Assembly: GCA_013368315.1 (NCBI GenBank)
Contig: JAACJM010000287.1
Location: 1 to 64,000 of the forward strand
DNA from: Tetrapyrgos nigripes
Taxonomy: Eukaryota > Basidiomycota > Agaricomycetes > Agaricales > Campanellaceae
Reading direction: 5' to 3'
Length of the DNA stretch: 64,000 nt
Shown: positions 33,483-46,161 of the stretch, in pieces
Position numbering within the stretch: the stretch's first letter is position 1
Layout of the letters: each line of letters starts with the position of its first letter
Notes under the pieces: model-generated
The model's database searches: none
What the model saw: only the letters and a program-made list of their open reading frames with translations
What the model was told of the DNA's origin: nothing
Translations under genes and position numbers: made by a program

Positions 33483-35024
33483 AGTATCAAGCTGCTGACT
33501 AAGGGCCAGCCTCTTGCCAAAAAAGCACAGATCTTTCTGTGGATCTTTGCTTCCTTTTATGGAAAAAAGTGGACTTTTGTACTCATTGCCTCTGGCAGTG
33601 AGTGGGGCCTTAGGGGCAGATTTTTACCATGACTCTGAATTTGATGGGAGGGTGCAGGCGAGCTGTAGGGCCCAGGTCCTGCAAATGGAATAGGGGTAGG
33701 AGCTGTGGCTGGCTCAGAAAATGCAAAATAAACTCTCAGAGCCAGTATATAAGAGGGTGTATTTTGGGTCACTGAATCCAGGTATGCAATTGGATTTGCA
33801 ATATATGCATTGGTTATAGAGATATGGCCAAAATACTGTCCAAAATATAGCAGAAGAGCAGAGTGGGGAGGCGATGTAGTACCAATAACCCAATACCAGT
33901 GGTCCTAGCCCAGAGCCCATATTCCATAACGGGCGTGCCCTCACTACCCTGGAGTAATGAGGGATATAACTCAATATGGGATGGGGTCCAGCTAGGATTG
34001 GCAGGCAGAGTCTCACTACCCATTCGGCAGAGGGACAGCATGGTGCCACAACCATTTTTTATATTGCTAATACACAGAAATATTAGATCCGTAGTGCCAC
34101 TGTGACACTTCCTGTCATTTGTTCCTTTTTTGTCGGATATTTCCGGGACCCTAAATGTCCAATTCGCGAGTGACCCTGTCTCATGAATAGTTTTTTCTTA
34201 TTTTGCGAATTTTGACCAGTTTCTAGCCTTTTTTAGGAGCCTTTGAGTGCTCAGTTTACATATAAATTCGCGAATTTTGGGGGTCCGTGACTTGTGAATT
34301 CAACGAAATACTACAGTATTACCCCCTCTAGCCCAGATAGTAACAATAGTATGTATTAAAGGGCGTGACTTGGAAGTAACCGACCAAGTTGTAAACTATA
34401 TTGGGGTGGTAGTCCTCCCATATCCAGTTATCAATGAAGGAGATGTGGGCTACCACTGGGTGTGGCAATGATGAAGCCCAAGTGGCCAGCGCTAAATGAG
34501 TGCTTTGACCTGTTTGTGTGAGGGAACAGCTTACCGGCATGACCCGAGCTTGCCAACTGAATGGAGGACTGGAAGAGCATAGCTACACATAAAAATGTCA
34601 GGTTATTGGCACCGAGACCCCCCACTACAGTATTTTCTGAATCAGAGTCAGTATATCTGTAGCAAGGTGCCAGGTGTCTCCACTTCTGTATCAGCTGTGA
34701 TGTACTTTTGCTCAGTTGGGGCTTTCGCTCTGACATGCGCTTAGTATAAAATCCTGTGTCGGTTAGCAATATTTTGGCAGCCAGAATGTTCACACAGGTT
34801 GTCGCATTCTACAAAGATAGAGAGATACAAGTCCCTTACTCCACCGGTATCTAGTTTCAGGTGGGCAACCTTCCATATTAACTAAGTCTCTTGCTATCGA
34901 GGGATAACTCATCAGATTGTATGAGGAATATATTATAATACTAGCCCATACATCAAGAACAAATACATAGACAGCAATGAAAAATTTTTAGAAAGTCCAA
35001 GAAAGAAAGCACGATCAGTCCATA
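33483..35024. other. No gene recognised
   Basis: Short overlapping frames on both strands (33714-34055, 34431-34793). Near 34160-34285 the motif AATTCGCGA appears twice in inverted surroundings, without clear ends. Confidence 0.4.
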
Positions 35025-38000
35025 CTACTTCCTACCCTTGCCCTTGCGTTTTGGAGCCTTTGAACCCTTCAGGGTCTTCACTGCCTTGGCCTTGGCCTCT
35101 TCTGCAACTCTGTGGTGTGTCCGGGGCCGGTTGGACTCCTCTACCTCCTCAGCCTTGCGTTTCTTTGGGCAGGTATTCTTGAACTTCCCATATACTAGGA
35201 GGTTCTCCAGTCGCTCAGACATATCCATGACAAGGATTGTCCAATCGGCTAAAGCTTCACGGTGCAGAGGGGGGTACTTAGCAGTCCAACCAGACTTCCT
35301 AGGATCACCAATGATAGTGAAGAGGAGGACGACTATGGACCAAATAATCTTCCAGATTCCCTCCTGGCCAGAAGTGCAGTCCAGAGGTCCCATGTCCTTT
35401 GCGCCGGCCTCAAATGTGGCAATGTCATTCCACCAGTTTGACACATTGACAACCAATTCAGACAATGGCATATCATCTGATGTTGCCACGCGTACAACAG
35501 CTGGGCGACCAGCTTCTTGGAATGCGTCCGTCACACTCCACTCCAAGTCTGATGAGACCTCTCCATTGACCTCCTGGAAATGGAAAGCCTTCTTGATGTC
35601 GATGTAGACCTTGAGCAGAGACTCCAAGTCATCCATCCATGGTTCATAATCAACCTTGGATAACATATGATGCCAGACAATATAAAAGACACGCATCTCC
35701 TCCCAGAACTTGTCCTGATCAGGGTGGTCCCAGCACTCAGCATCCTGGAGCCATTCCATTTCATCGTCCTTTTTTGATGCGTTGTCTCCTTCTGCGCTGT
35801 TTGGGTTGTTTTGGCTACCCTGGACATTATCACCCTGAGGAGTCTCGTGAACCTGACTATCAGTAGTCTTGGCAACAGGGACGTCGGATGTAGGAGTTAA
35901 GCCAGTGTGTGCATCAGTAGAAGTAGGAGCAGGGAAGTTAGGGGTGGGAGGGATGTCAGACGTGGGAGTCAGTAGGAGTAGGAGCTGGGACGTTAGGGGT
36001 GGGAGTTGAGTTAGCATGTATGTCGGTAGAGGTAGGTGGGTTGGAAGGGTCAGTAAAAGCAGGAACAGGGACGTTAGAAGTGGGAGTTGAGCTAGCGTGT
36101 TGGTCGGTAGAGGTAGGGGGTCATAAGATGAAATGGGAGGATTAGCTGGGGGAGTCGAGACAGGCAGGTTGGGAGATGAATGGGAAGGATTGGTGAAAGT
36201 TTGTGCTATGCGGAGGAAGCCAGAAGGTGTGGAAGGAGCTGTATTGGAAGAGGGCAGAGGAGTAGGAGAAGTAGGAGTCAGGATAGGAATCTTGACATTG
36301 GACTTGACAGCCCCACCTTTTGGGCGTAGCTTTGGTCTGGTTCCAGATGCAGCTTTAGGAACCTTTGACAATGGCTCCGCTGCGTCACTTTTGACCTCTT
36401 CATCCTCACTAGCATCATTCCAATCGGATTCATCGGAATCCTTTGCCTTCTTCTTGGACTTCTCTCAAGGAGGTGGCTGATGTTGACGCTGACGTTTCCT
36501 CTTCTGAGCACTGTTCATGCCTTCGCTTTTCTGGCCTGGTCCAGGGTGAGTTTTCTGCTTCTTGGAAGCAATTGGCGTGGGCGCTGGCCTCTTGGAAGCA
36601 GCCATAGGAGCAGACTCTTCTTGGTCCTCATGTCTATCAGTAGGGGACGCTGCTCCTGGCCATACTCCAATGCGAGGGACGGTATCTGGAAGGGCATGGG
36701 CCTTACGAACAGAAGAAGCTAAATCAAGCCAACCCATATCGGGATATTGGTCAGCCCTATGAGCACCCGTAATGGATTATCGGTACTCACAGTAAGTCGA
36801 CTTCCCAAACTTGATCAAGGAAGTGTTTGCCACGTTGAAGGCATTGGTGTCAAACGCTTCCCAATCCTGGCCCATCATATTTTCACCATTGTGGTTCCTT
36901 ATCAAGTGTCAAGTAATCATACATACTGAAACAACGAGATTACTTACCAAAATATGTCAAATTTCCCTTCCATCTCCGGGTTAGGGCCAATAACTGCGGT
37001 GACAACGATGAGCCCCAGCTCCTCAGCAAGAAGGCTATTGAAGCGAGCCATGGCAGGAGCCCACCGTTGCAAGTTTCTAGAAGAAAATGTGTTAGCTTTC
37101 AATCCTGCAGAAGACGACATCACTCACAAAGCATATGCCTCTGGTGTTCCCTTCACCGCCTCTTGAGATTCCGCCTCATCCTTCCATTTCTGCAACCTCT
37201 CCCTATGATCCGCATCCGCTAGTTCAGCGATTGAAGCCTTGAAACTTTCACTTTGCTGTGCCAGCAAGGATTTGGCTACCGCAAAGCATATTGAAACCGG
37301 ACAGGGTGGTGCCATTGCCTCGGCATCAGGACCAGCCTCCTTGCACCACTGGTTATAGTTTTCTGTCGCCTTCTTAACCTCCTCTGCACACAGCTCCTTC
37401 AACAGCTTTTCCCAATATTTCTTCATAAACACAAGGACCTCTGAGGTATGAGTTGGTTTTGCATGGCTCTTGTTGACGCTTTGAGCCAGTTGTCAGAGGA
37501 GTGCATCGCCACCTTTTGTCTTCAATTCGGCAAACCGGTCTCGGAAGTACTGGCCAATGCGCTGTCCACTAGACGTCAACATTAAGGTATAGATAGCAAT
37601 TAATGAACACTTACCTGCCGAATGTACCCAAAATGCTTCTGCTTTGCCAGATAGGCCTCGACATTGAGCTTGTCCCAACCTAGTCCTGCATTGACCTCTC
37701 CTTCCGCTGTAGCCTCCAGGTCGAGCTCCTCGAATTCATTTGTCTTCCTATCCTTTTTTTTCTTTTTCTTCTTCTTCTTCTTCTTCTCATCACCCTCCGC
37801 CTTGCCTCCAGCATCTCCCCCAGTAGCCTCACCAGGATTGGGATCTGGGTGGGTGACATCCATCGCCCCTCCTTCAGTCCTCTTTGTCTTCCCATCGCCC
37901 TTCACCTTTCCTCCAGCATCTCCTTCAATGACATCCGTCTCCTCTCCTTCGATCTCCTCAGTGTTGACACCAAATATCGCACACAATGATGCTAGCTTCT

Positions 38001-38793
38001 TGCGGATCTTGTCCAAGGTATCCATAGAGACTACATTGTCCTTGCAATCGTTGATCTCCGAGCAAATGGATGACCAGTCTGGCCAGTGGAACTTGTCGTC
38101 CCAGAGAGTTTTCAGGGCATCTTCCACCTTGGGCAAGCTGTTGTATGGTGGACACATATCTGTGAAGTCCTGGACAATCAGCCAACCTCGCAGAGTGGCA
38201 GCTGTTGTAAGACGAGGTTCCCAGCTGTCGGCAATGTACTCCTCCTTGAGGTGCTCTTGAACCACCGCAGTTGCCTCGCTGAGAGAGTTTGACTTGTGGA
38301 CCGTTGCAAAGGATACAAGTACAGCTTCGGCCAGCGAGAACGAGGTAGGTGGGGAAGAACCATCTGATGTTCCATTACCGGTTGGGGCCGTCTGACCATT
38401 GATATTGGATAATGGGGCGGACATGGAACCGGTAGGGGCTGTCTGAGGGGTGGACATGGAACCAGAAGGGCCTTCACTCGAGGATCCAGCAGCTCCGTTG
38501 AGCGTAGACGCCTTTGCATCAGTGTATGCTTTCCGAAGGTCCTTGCCTGGGGTCAAAACTCATTATTAGGGATAAAAGCACCAAACGAAGATGAAAGATG
38601 TACCAATCAGCTCTCCAAACTTCAGAAGGTACTTCTCCATTACCCATGTATAAAACTTTGCCGTCGACTCCTGACTTTTACACTTCTCTGCATAGGGTAG
38701 CCAGGTCTCCAACCACTGTTGACGTTCGCCAGTGCCTTCTGCGTACCAAGGTGACGGACCTGGTTTTTGCTTCACTGCTTTTTTCTGAGTCAT
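35025..38793 (-). pseudogene. Decayed multi-exon gene of an Agaricomycete repeat-associated family
   Basis: Starts MTQKKAVKQKPGPSPWYAEG at 38793. Recognisable spliced segments include GELIG-KDLRKAYTDAKA (intron about 38550-38605), WEPRLTTAATLRGWL, a poly-Lys run (about 37755-37785), GQRIGQYFRDRFAELKTKGG, FMKKYWEKLLKELCAEE, NLQRWAPAMARFNSLLAEEL, MMGQDWEAFDTNAFNVANTS and DMGWLDLASSVRKAHALPDT. A Pro/Ser-rich region and a C-terminal part (WSVTDAFQEAGRPAVVRVA, LADWTILVMDMSERL) end in basic KRKGKGRK at 35025. Two TGA codons interrupt otherwise continuous frames: 37493-37495 (GGDALL to QLAQSVN) and 36465-36467 (QPPP to EKSKKKAKD). Families like this are abundant in mushroom genomes and probably move with transposons; function is unknown. 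Confidence 0.6.
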
Positions 38794-39059
38794 CGCGATT
38801 GTTGCTGAGATGTCTCAGTTGAGTGCTGAGTTGCGTCTCGGGTGCGCCCACAATGGTGCTGCACAACAAAGCCAGATACAAGCCCATGTGCTTCACGTGC
38901 CGTTCACACACGGCGTGTCAAAAAGAATTAGAAACAAGTCCGAGTGACATGAAACAGTCAGGGATCAGAAAAACAGGGCTGGCAACAAGTCCACCGATAA
39001 CTAGAAGCAGGCAGGTCAGTCACCCTGCCTTGGATCGAAACAGACAGTGACATGAAACA
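38794..39059. other. 5' flank of the decayed gene; no feature recognised
   Basis: No domain-like frame on either strand. Confidence 0.4.
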
Positions 39060-39450
39060 GTATAATACCACTCAGGGCTCATTACTTATTGGTAATTTGG
39101 TACTTACAGTATGCAGCGGCTGAAAAGATCCAAAATGATGTATAATACCACTCAGGGCTCATTAAGTAGTACTTACAGTACGCAGCGGCTGAAAATTTGT
39201 GGCTGAAGAAGCGAATTATAAAAAATCAGCAAACTAGCAGGATGCATGATACTACTCAGGGCTCGCCATTTGGTCCTTAGGGGATCATTAATCATTATTC
39301 AATCATTATTGAGTACTTAGGGGCTTGTTACGTAGTATGACACCTGAAAAAAAATGTGGCTGAAAAAAAAAATGTAGCTGAAGAGGGGAAGTATAGAAGT
39401 TGAATGATGCATGAATACTACTCAGGGCTCGTTACTTAATACTGGCAGCT
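39060..39450. repeat. Dispersed tandem motif ACTCAGGGCTC
   Basis: Four copies (about 39072, 39152, 39254, 39420) each preceded by an ATAC(C/T)A-like string, with accompanying 'gcagcggctgaaaa' or 'gtggctgaa' segments. They look like degenerate tandem units of 80-165 bp. Confidence 0.6.
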
Positions 39451-39526
39451 GGACACGAGGAAATCAGCAGTAGGGGAAGGACATGGTCAGTGATCACAAT
39501 CAAATCACAATAAGCAAACCCAAATG

Positions 39527-40092
39527 CCAGAAAGGCTGGCTGTACCCAGCACTTTAGCCACAACTACCAGACTGTATCTGGCAGTACTCTAGAACCTCAC
39601 CAAATGTCATTTGATGCTAGAAAGTTAGAGAGATATAGACTTCAATTTTCGGCCCAGTAGAAACTTAGCTTGAAAGACAAATGTACACAAATGCCGGAAA
39701 GCCTACCTGGCTGTACTTGGCACTTTAACGGCTAAGACAGAGGCTTTGTGCGCCTTCTCGAGTCAGCTCTAGCACCTCCACAATGGCTATTGCACTCTAA
39801 AAAAATTACTAGCACTGTTCGGTGAACACATTTCATTCAGACTGGAAAATTTTGTGTAGTAAAAACAGTCTTTGAAAAAGTCAAGCGAACTGAAAGGTAC
39901 CTGGCTGTACCCGGCACTTTAACGGCTAAGAAAGTGGCTTTGTACGCCTTCTAGAGTGAGCTCTAGCACCTCCACAATGGCTATTGCACTCTAGAAAAAT
40001 TACTAGCAGTGTTCAGTGAACTCACTTCATTCAGACTGGAAAATTTTGTGGAGTAAAAACAGTCCTTGAAAAAGTCAAGCGAACTGAAAGGT
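39527..40092. repeat. Tandem repeat of a ~194-bp unit, 2 good copies plus a diverged one
   Basis: Units at about 39704-39897 and 39898-40091 align closely (shared tacctggctgtac, ggcactttaacggctaag, ctagcacctccacaatgg). A diverged third copy lies at 39527-39703. The array ends about 45 nt before the start codon at 40138, so it may act as that gene's upstream region. Confidence 0.75.
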
Positions 40093-40137
40093 CAGAAAGG
40101 TCATTCACGTTTTTGTGTATAGGTAATTAACACTCTT

Positions 40138-40897
40138 ATGCCTCGACCAAAATTATACTTCACCAAGAGTGATCGTAAAGCTGCAAAGCGCCTTGACAGT
40201 CTCTGTTACTACCATAAGTATGCATTCTCCTTGCATTTATACCTTCTCCTTGGTAACAGTTTGTCTAGAAACAAGACCACCATCAACCAAACTCCTCATC
40301 TACAATACCAAAGTCTACAAGCTTCTCAAGAAAAATTCAGGCATGTGTTTCACCATATCAAGCTCACCTTCCCCAGTTACTTATGAATTACTATTTGCTA
40401 CGATTATTTCCAGAGATGAACAGCGGATAGCAAAGAAAGCTAGTAGAAATGGAAAAGATAAGTCCATCTTGACGGAAAAGTGTGTATGGGGATTATCTAT
40501 TATCTCTGCCTTCTCTTATTGCTCTGTCCACAGCTGTGTACCTGTAATCCTTCAGAAAGCCTGCGAGCAGCATTCCCAAACGCATGCACAAATGGGTTTT
40601 GAACGTCTATATCAAAACTTTGTTTCAGGTTCTAAGGATCAAGAGGAACCCAGTGGGGTACTGGATAAAGCATCTCTGGCTCTTGAGATTGTGGTCAAGC
40701 ATATGGAGCAGTGGTTTAGCGTCCTTCTTCAGGAGGAGGGGGTTACTGCTGCCACTCAAGAGGTTGAAAAGCTGACCCAGGAGTTGAAGGTTTTTCTGCA
40801 CTGGACTCTGGACATGCAAGCAGCTGGTATGGTAGGAGTCACTGAGCTTGAGTCCTTGCACAGGAAAGGACAACTTTTATATCAAAAGGCGTCATGA
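40138..40897 (+). CDS. KDZ-neighbour gene 1, multi-exon, hypothetical
   Basis: Exon 1 (40138-40217) encodes MPRPKLYFTKSDRKAAKRLD and splices (GT-AG, intron 40218-40268) into KNKTTINQ; the resulting YYHKNKTTIN resembles the MARPKLYxTxxEKxxANRxKSxxYYxKNKxxIN start of a protein family common beside transposases in Agaricomycetes. The C-terminal part (about 40420-40897) includes RIAKKASRNGKDKSIL, GFERLYQNFVSGSKDQEEP, EQWFSVLLQEEGVTAATQEV and HRKGQLLYQKAS ending at TGA 40897. The middle introns are not settled, so the full model is uncertain. Function unknown; the basic N-terminus suggests DNA binding. Confidence 0.5.
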
Positions 40898-41035
40898 TAT
40901 TTGTCTTACCATATGTAGTCCAGTGTTTAGTGATAGGTCCCACCCGTATTGAGATATAGGATGATAGTCTGCCCTTTATTGACAGGCATTCTTTTTGTCA
41001 CATGAGAAACATCATTCGTGTCTCTCACCACAACA

Positions 41036-42012
41036 ATGCCAACACACCACCAGCTCACACTCTATCCTGGGGACAGTAAGTACTCATGTTTTCCTCTGTC
41101 TTTACAACATCTAAAAAAGTTTGTCTGTAGCTCTCACAATAGCTGTCTCTGCTTCCGCGCCGCCCAGTCTTCCTCCCGTTCTGAATTCCACTGCACCACC
41201 CACTCCTTCTCTCGCTCTTTCCAACCCAAACGCCCCCCCTTCTACCCCACCACCTCAATCACCATTTGAGCCACCTCCATACTCCTCGGCTTTCGTGAAT
41301 TCAACCCACGGGGAGTCAAACAGATACCGAGTCTGGAACCGGGTGCCCACCCCTCAAGAGATAGCTGCATACTGGCCTTTGGCTAGGGATGCAGGCAGAT
41401 ACGTTATTGCAAAAGGCACGAGGATTGGATTCGTGGCTGACTGGTGTGCCCCCGTAATACTTTCAGTTCTGTCTACTGCTTATTTACTCCCTTGACAGGG
41501 TGATTGTGAAAGCTCTCACCCTCGGGGTCTCTCGCATGTACCAGAAAGCCTTTGATAATTTTGATGTTGCTTTGATGGAGTATGCGCAGGTATTTGAAGG
41601 GACCAGCCACAGCTACGAGTACCCCGAAATCTGTGGCGTTCCTAACAAACAGAATCCATTATTTTCGTACACCGACCCTGAGCTAATTGACCAAGACTTG
41701 GAATTTGAGGTCGATTCACACCAGGTCATTCGTGTATCCCCAGCGTTAATAGAAGAGGTCGGACAGCTAGCAGCAGATGATGCTCCTGTTAGGTGAGTTT
41801 TTCAATGAAACAGTAGTGGCCATTTTCTGATTGAATTCCAATAATTCCACTTGTCAAGTATTACACATGTGACAGTGGATAGGGGTTCAGGGTCTGGATG
41901 GGATGCAGATACGCCTGGAGCGGAAATATGGGTTCGATCTGAACCTGCGCCACAAACACAACGTAGCACTGCAAATGCAATAGTTATCTCAGACTCGGAT
42001 AGTGATTGTTAG
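41036..42012 (+). CDS. KDZ-neighbour gene 2, 266 residues, with RNase H1-N/viroplasmin-like domain
   Basis: Exons 41036-41075, 41131-41443, 41499-41792 and 41859-42012 are joined by GT-AG introns with matching phases, giving 266 codons plus stop and no lesion. The N-terminal half is Pro/Ser-rich (about residues 15-75). Residues about 100-150 read RYVIAKGTRIGFVADW followed by VIVKALTLGVSRMYQKAF and VALMEYAQVFE, the pattern of the small nucleic-acid-binding domain found at the N-terminus of RNase H1 and in caulimovirus viroplasmin. The C-terminus ends in acidic VISDSDSDC. It sits between gene 1 and the KDZ transposase on the same strand, suggesting an accessory protein of that transposon. Confidence 0.6.
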
Positions 42013-42224
42013 ACATGTGCATTTTTACCTTCTCGCTTTTTTGCCTCGGATATTAATTTTTAAACATGCTCATTTTTTTGACTCGGACAGTAATTTGTTG
42101 AACATGTGCATTTTTGCCTTCTCACTTTTTTCTCTGCTTCTACTTGCCTTACCACCTTATAAATAGTGCAAAGATTAACATTGCATTCACAATCTCGACA
42201 GATTCACATCATCACATCTATACT

Positions 42225-45200
42225 ATGGGAAAACGTAAGCAGCCAACCTTCTCGCGTCCTGCACCAGCCACCCATCACAAATTTGGAGTCTCGAATGATG
42301 GTCAACGGTTTACTTACCGTTCTCAAGAGGTCAGCCATGACCAGGTTTTTTCATCAAGTGCTTCGGAGTACGATGGGGGCAGTGACGATGATAATGGCGA
42401 TTTCTTTGATGATTTCACAGGAGAACCGAACAACACTCTGTTCATCAATGACAGCGAGTCCACACCAGTGTTCAATGATTCTCGCTTACAAGATCTCAGC
42501 ACTGCAGAGTCCCCAGATTTGGCCCACATCCATGTCACTCAGAAGAAATATTTACACTCAGTATGTCTTTTCTGGTTGTGCATTTGCCAATTTGATACTA
42601 TAATTGTAATAGGATAATCCAACACGAGTTTCCGAGAGTCGTACTTGGATGAGTTTCTGTGGCTAGAAGGTCGACGTGGAATGGAGGGACGTTGTGCTAC
42701 ATGTAGGCGTCCACCTGTATTCAGATGTGTTGAAGAGGAGTGTTTTGGAGCTGGGATGTTTTGCGCTGATTGCATTGTAAGTGTCCATGCTAGACTTCCA
42801 TTACATTGGATCGAGGTATGTTCTTATTGGGGCTATAGGAAGTCATTTTGAATACCTTTTCAGGAATGGAATACAAAATCAAATTTCTTCCAATCGACTT
42901 CGCTTAAGGCTCTAGGTTTGCGGGTGCAATTGGGTCATAGTCGGTCCAGATGTATCCACCCCCAGCCAGCTCATCGTGATGAGTTCACAGTTATCCATAC
43001 AAATGGTATTCATCAAGTCGCAGTTGATTTTTGTGGGTGCAATCAGGCAGAGAAGCATTACATTCCACTGCTCAGGTCCATGTGGTAGCCTGCTACACCC
43101 AGAGATCCCCAGACAGCGACAATGTTCTCCTGCCTCCGACAATTCCAGCATTTAAACTGTATGGGCAAACTCCCTGTGTATGACTTCTACACAAAGAATA
43201 GGCAGCGGGAAATTCCTAAGGTACACATTCATTTTTGAATTTGTTTCATCTTCACTGATTTGGCTTCAGGATAGATATCGCACTCTTTTGAGGACTGTTT
43301 TTCAATGGAGGCATCTTAAGATGCTCAAACGAGGAGGCCGTTGTCATGCACAGTCTGGGATTGCAGGAACTGGATATGGGGAGCTAGCCTTAGAGTGTCC
43401 GGCATGTCCTCTTCCTGGAAGAAACCTCCCAAGTAATTGGAGAGAGGCTGGCCCTGATGAAGTGTGAGTTGACCTACTGAGATCTCCATGGGTATCTCAT
43501 TCACGGTGGATTGATCCCCACCCGTAGTGGGATATCAGTGGGCTTTCTCCAACCCGGATTGGGATATCAGTGAGGCTCCCTCTTGACATAAAGTGATTCT
43601 AACAGCTTGGACATAGATTCCTTTATACATTGTTTTTGGCCCTAGATGCCAACTTTCGCTTGCGAAATCAGGTAGTCTCTAATGAGCAACGGAGTCTGAT
43701 TCTTGGGGATGGGTGGGCATATTTAGTCCCGAGTAGTCCATATCGAGAACACATTTCTCAGTTTGTAGATCAAGCAGATGTAGGAGCTACCCGTGTTTGA
43801 GATAGCGTAAAGGCTTATGTTTCATTTTTTAGATGAGCAGTTGTTCTGGGTTCCAGGCCATGTTCCTAGCGAACCTTCGGAATGTCAAAGGTTTGCGAGT
43901 AAGTGGGGTTGCAGGATGCTGCTGTGGGCGTCATTGGGTGTGGAGACCATGTGGTCTGGGAGATCTCCAGAAGGGAGAGCAGTATGTTGTTCTGTTTTTG
44001 TTTTGCTGTGGAACCAGTTCTGATGTCATTTTCAGGTACTGCAATGTAGATTTTGTTTTCTGGTCTACAATGGATGGGGAGGACTACTTGAATGTTGTTA
44101 TCTCCTATGACATTTCGTGCCAGTGGTCTCGAAGGTTTTGGGAACCCATGGAACAACTTAATCCCAAATGGAAATTCGAGTTTTCAGAAACTGGTGTCAG
44201 ATTTATGGTTCCCAAATTCCATCTGCGTGCTCATCAGCCTGAATGCCATGCTGATTTCAACTTTGACTATGCACCACGATGTGGACAGACACACGGAGAA
44301 GTTATTGAAGAGGGATGGGTGGAATTGAATAAGGCCGCCGCTCAGGTACGCGAGCACAGACACTGGACGATATTTTTGGCTTCCACAATTTCCGGAACAT
44401 CTCCAACCTTGGTTAGTTAAGTTGCCTATTTAATTGATTGAATGCTTCTCACAACTGTGATTTAGATAAAATCCTCACGAAACGACTTATTGCTGCAGTA
44501 AAAGAGTATGATCAGCATTTTCGGGACTTCTCCTCATTTGATTTGGGTTTGGAAAGGTGTAAGCAAGTTGGAAGACAGAAATTGAACGAGTGGCTGGCCA
44601 AGGTCATGGCATGGGAGGCTGATCACAGAGAAATGTGTCCATATGAGGATGAAACTAAATGTACAAGTCTCATTTTTGTTCTTCCATCAAAATCTGAACC
44701 GAATATGGCAAATAGCCAATGAAAAAGATCAGTTTAAACTCATCCAAATTGAATTGGAAGAAGAAGAGAGGAAGAGCATGCAGACTGGATTACGGTATCC
44801 AAGCAGCCCATTAACATTTATTGCCACTGGTATTGAGATCCAGGAGTCTCAGTGTGTATGCTCAGTGTCACAGAGGATTTATTTGCTCAAACAGTGTCTT
44901 TTAGGCGCCAACTTGAACTATTCATAACTACAAATAAATATCTGACCCCTACACAACACCTCGAGCTCCAAAAGCGGCGTGCTGGCCTTATGAAGTGTAT
45001 CACCAGTTTTCGGACACTCCAACATCTACTCATGCCTGGACTGTCAGATGTTCTTTCCACTGAGAACATGTCACGCATCAATGACCCTGATACTGCACAC
45101 CCAGAGAAAATCCCCCTCTTTCTACCATCAGAATGTGGGACAGCATCTGCAAGGAGCCATGCTTGCATTCTGGACCTCCCAAAAATTGAAGCACAATTAC

Positions 45201-46161
45201 GAATGTCAGAAGCTCAGGATGCTCTGGAGGGTGTTAGGGATGGTCTCCGTGCTAGGATGATGTCAGCTAGGTTTAAACTCCGCAATATCACGGGTCAAGT
45301 CGAGAGTGGGCGAGCTGGCGGTATTTTACAGCAGATTGATATTAAAATCCACTCACATAAAATTAGATATCGCTTGGCACGTACTGCCCTATTGTGTCTA
45401 TTCGGCCCAGGAGACTGGACAACAGCATTACAGGAGCTCCGAGATGAAGATGTCCGTGGCATTAATGAACGTGCTTTGACAAAGGAAGAGCTGAAAGAGA
45501 GGGAAGAACAGATAGAGAGGTTGAAGAGGAGTGGAGTTGTCCTGAGTGATGACTCTGATGATGAATATTTGGTGGAAGAGGGGATTGTGTCCCGGGTACA
45601 AGGAGAAAGTAGGCGAACCTTATCATGGATATGGTATGATCCGGCTGTCTCGGAGGATGATCCTGAGTTCTGTAATGGTGAGGAAATGGGTCCTCAGTAC
45701 CTGTGATGTCATTGTTGATCAATTTTGTAGCCATACGTGTTGAGTGGTGTAAAGCAAGGGCGAGGATGCAGCGATGGAGAGAAGAGGTCCTGCTCCTGGT
45801 AGAGGATATTGGTCGTATGTCAAAATACATGGCCTGGAGAGGAAATTGGTGGGGGGAGAGGAAGGTTGGAAATGTTGGTATGCAGCACTTGGAAGAGGCA
45901 GAGGAAGAGGATCTGGAGAATAATTCCAAATGAGACACAGTTTCCAAGGCACTTCAGGAAGGGCTGAATGCCTATGCTTCTCAGCAGAAGTTTTTTGCTG
46001 ACAATCATGCGCTGGAAATTAGTACAAGATGGGATAACCTGCTGGAGCATACAAAGGGAGTCATTGAGGGTCATGAAAACTTGACAATGCTCAGGATTGA
46101 GTTGGATGAGGACATTGGGAATGACGGAGGTATAGAGCATAGAGCAGAAGAGGATTTATAA
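42225..46161 (+). pseudogene. KDZ (Kyakuja-Dileera-Zisupton) transposase with cysteine cluster
   Basis: Multi-exon gene starting MGKRKQPTFSRPAPATHHKF. An acidic leader precedes a CxC-type zinc cluster (RCATCRRPPVFRCVEEECFG, about 42680-42760, and FCGCNQAEKHYIPLLR about 43030). Core motifs follow: DANFRLRNQ (about 43650), GLRVSGVAGCCCGRH and GLGDLQKGEQ-YCNVDF across an intron, ISYDISCQW, KFHLRAHQPEC, APRCGQTHGEVIEEGW and, frame-shifted, TLDDIFGFHNFRNI. Long helical C-terminal regions end near 46161. KDZ transposases are DDE enzymes. Lesions: TAG at 43086-43088 where Tyr is expected (SMW-PATPRDP), frameshifts near 42645 and 44360, and TGA at 45931-45933. Not functional as read, though many introns are intact. 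Confidence 0.8.

Noticed and set aside
35038..38292. Plus-strand frames opposite the decayed multi-exon gene
   Set aside because: Shadows of the minus-strand coding sequence; they lack domain patterns.
456..45933. UGA reassigned as a sense codon
   Set aside because: Apparently intact genes here (146-, 266- and 376-residue models) use no internal UGA, two of the genes end with TGA (40897 region and CVNH at 25130), and affected frames are transposon relics with other lesions.
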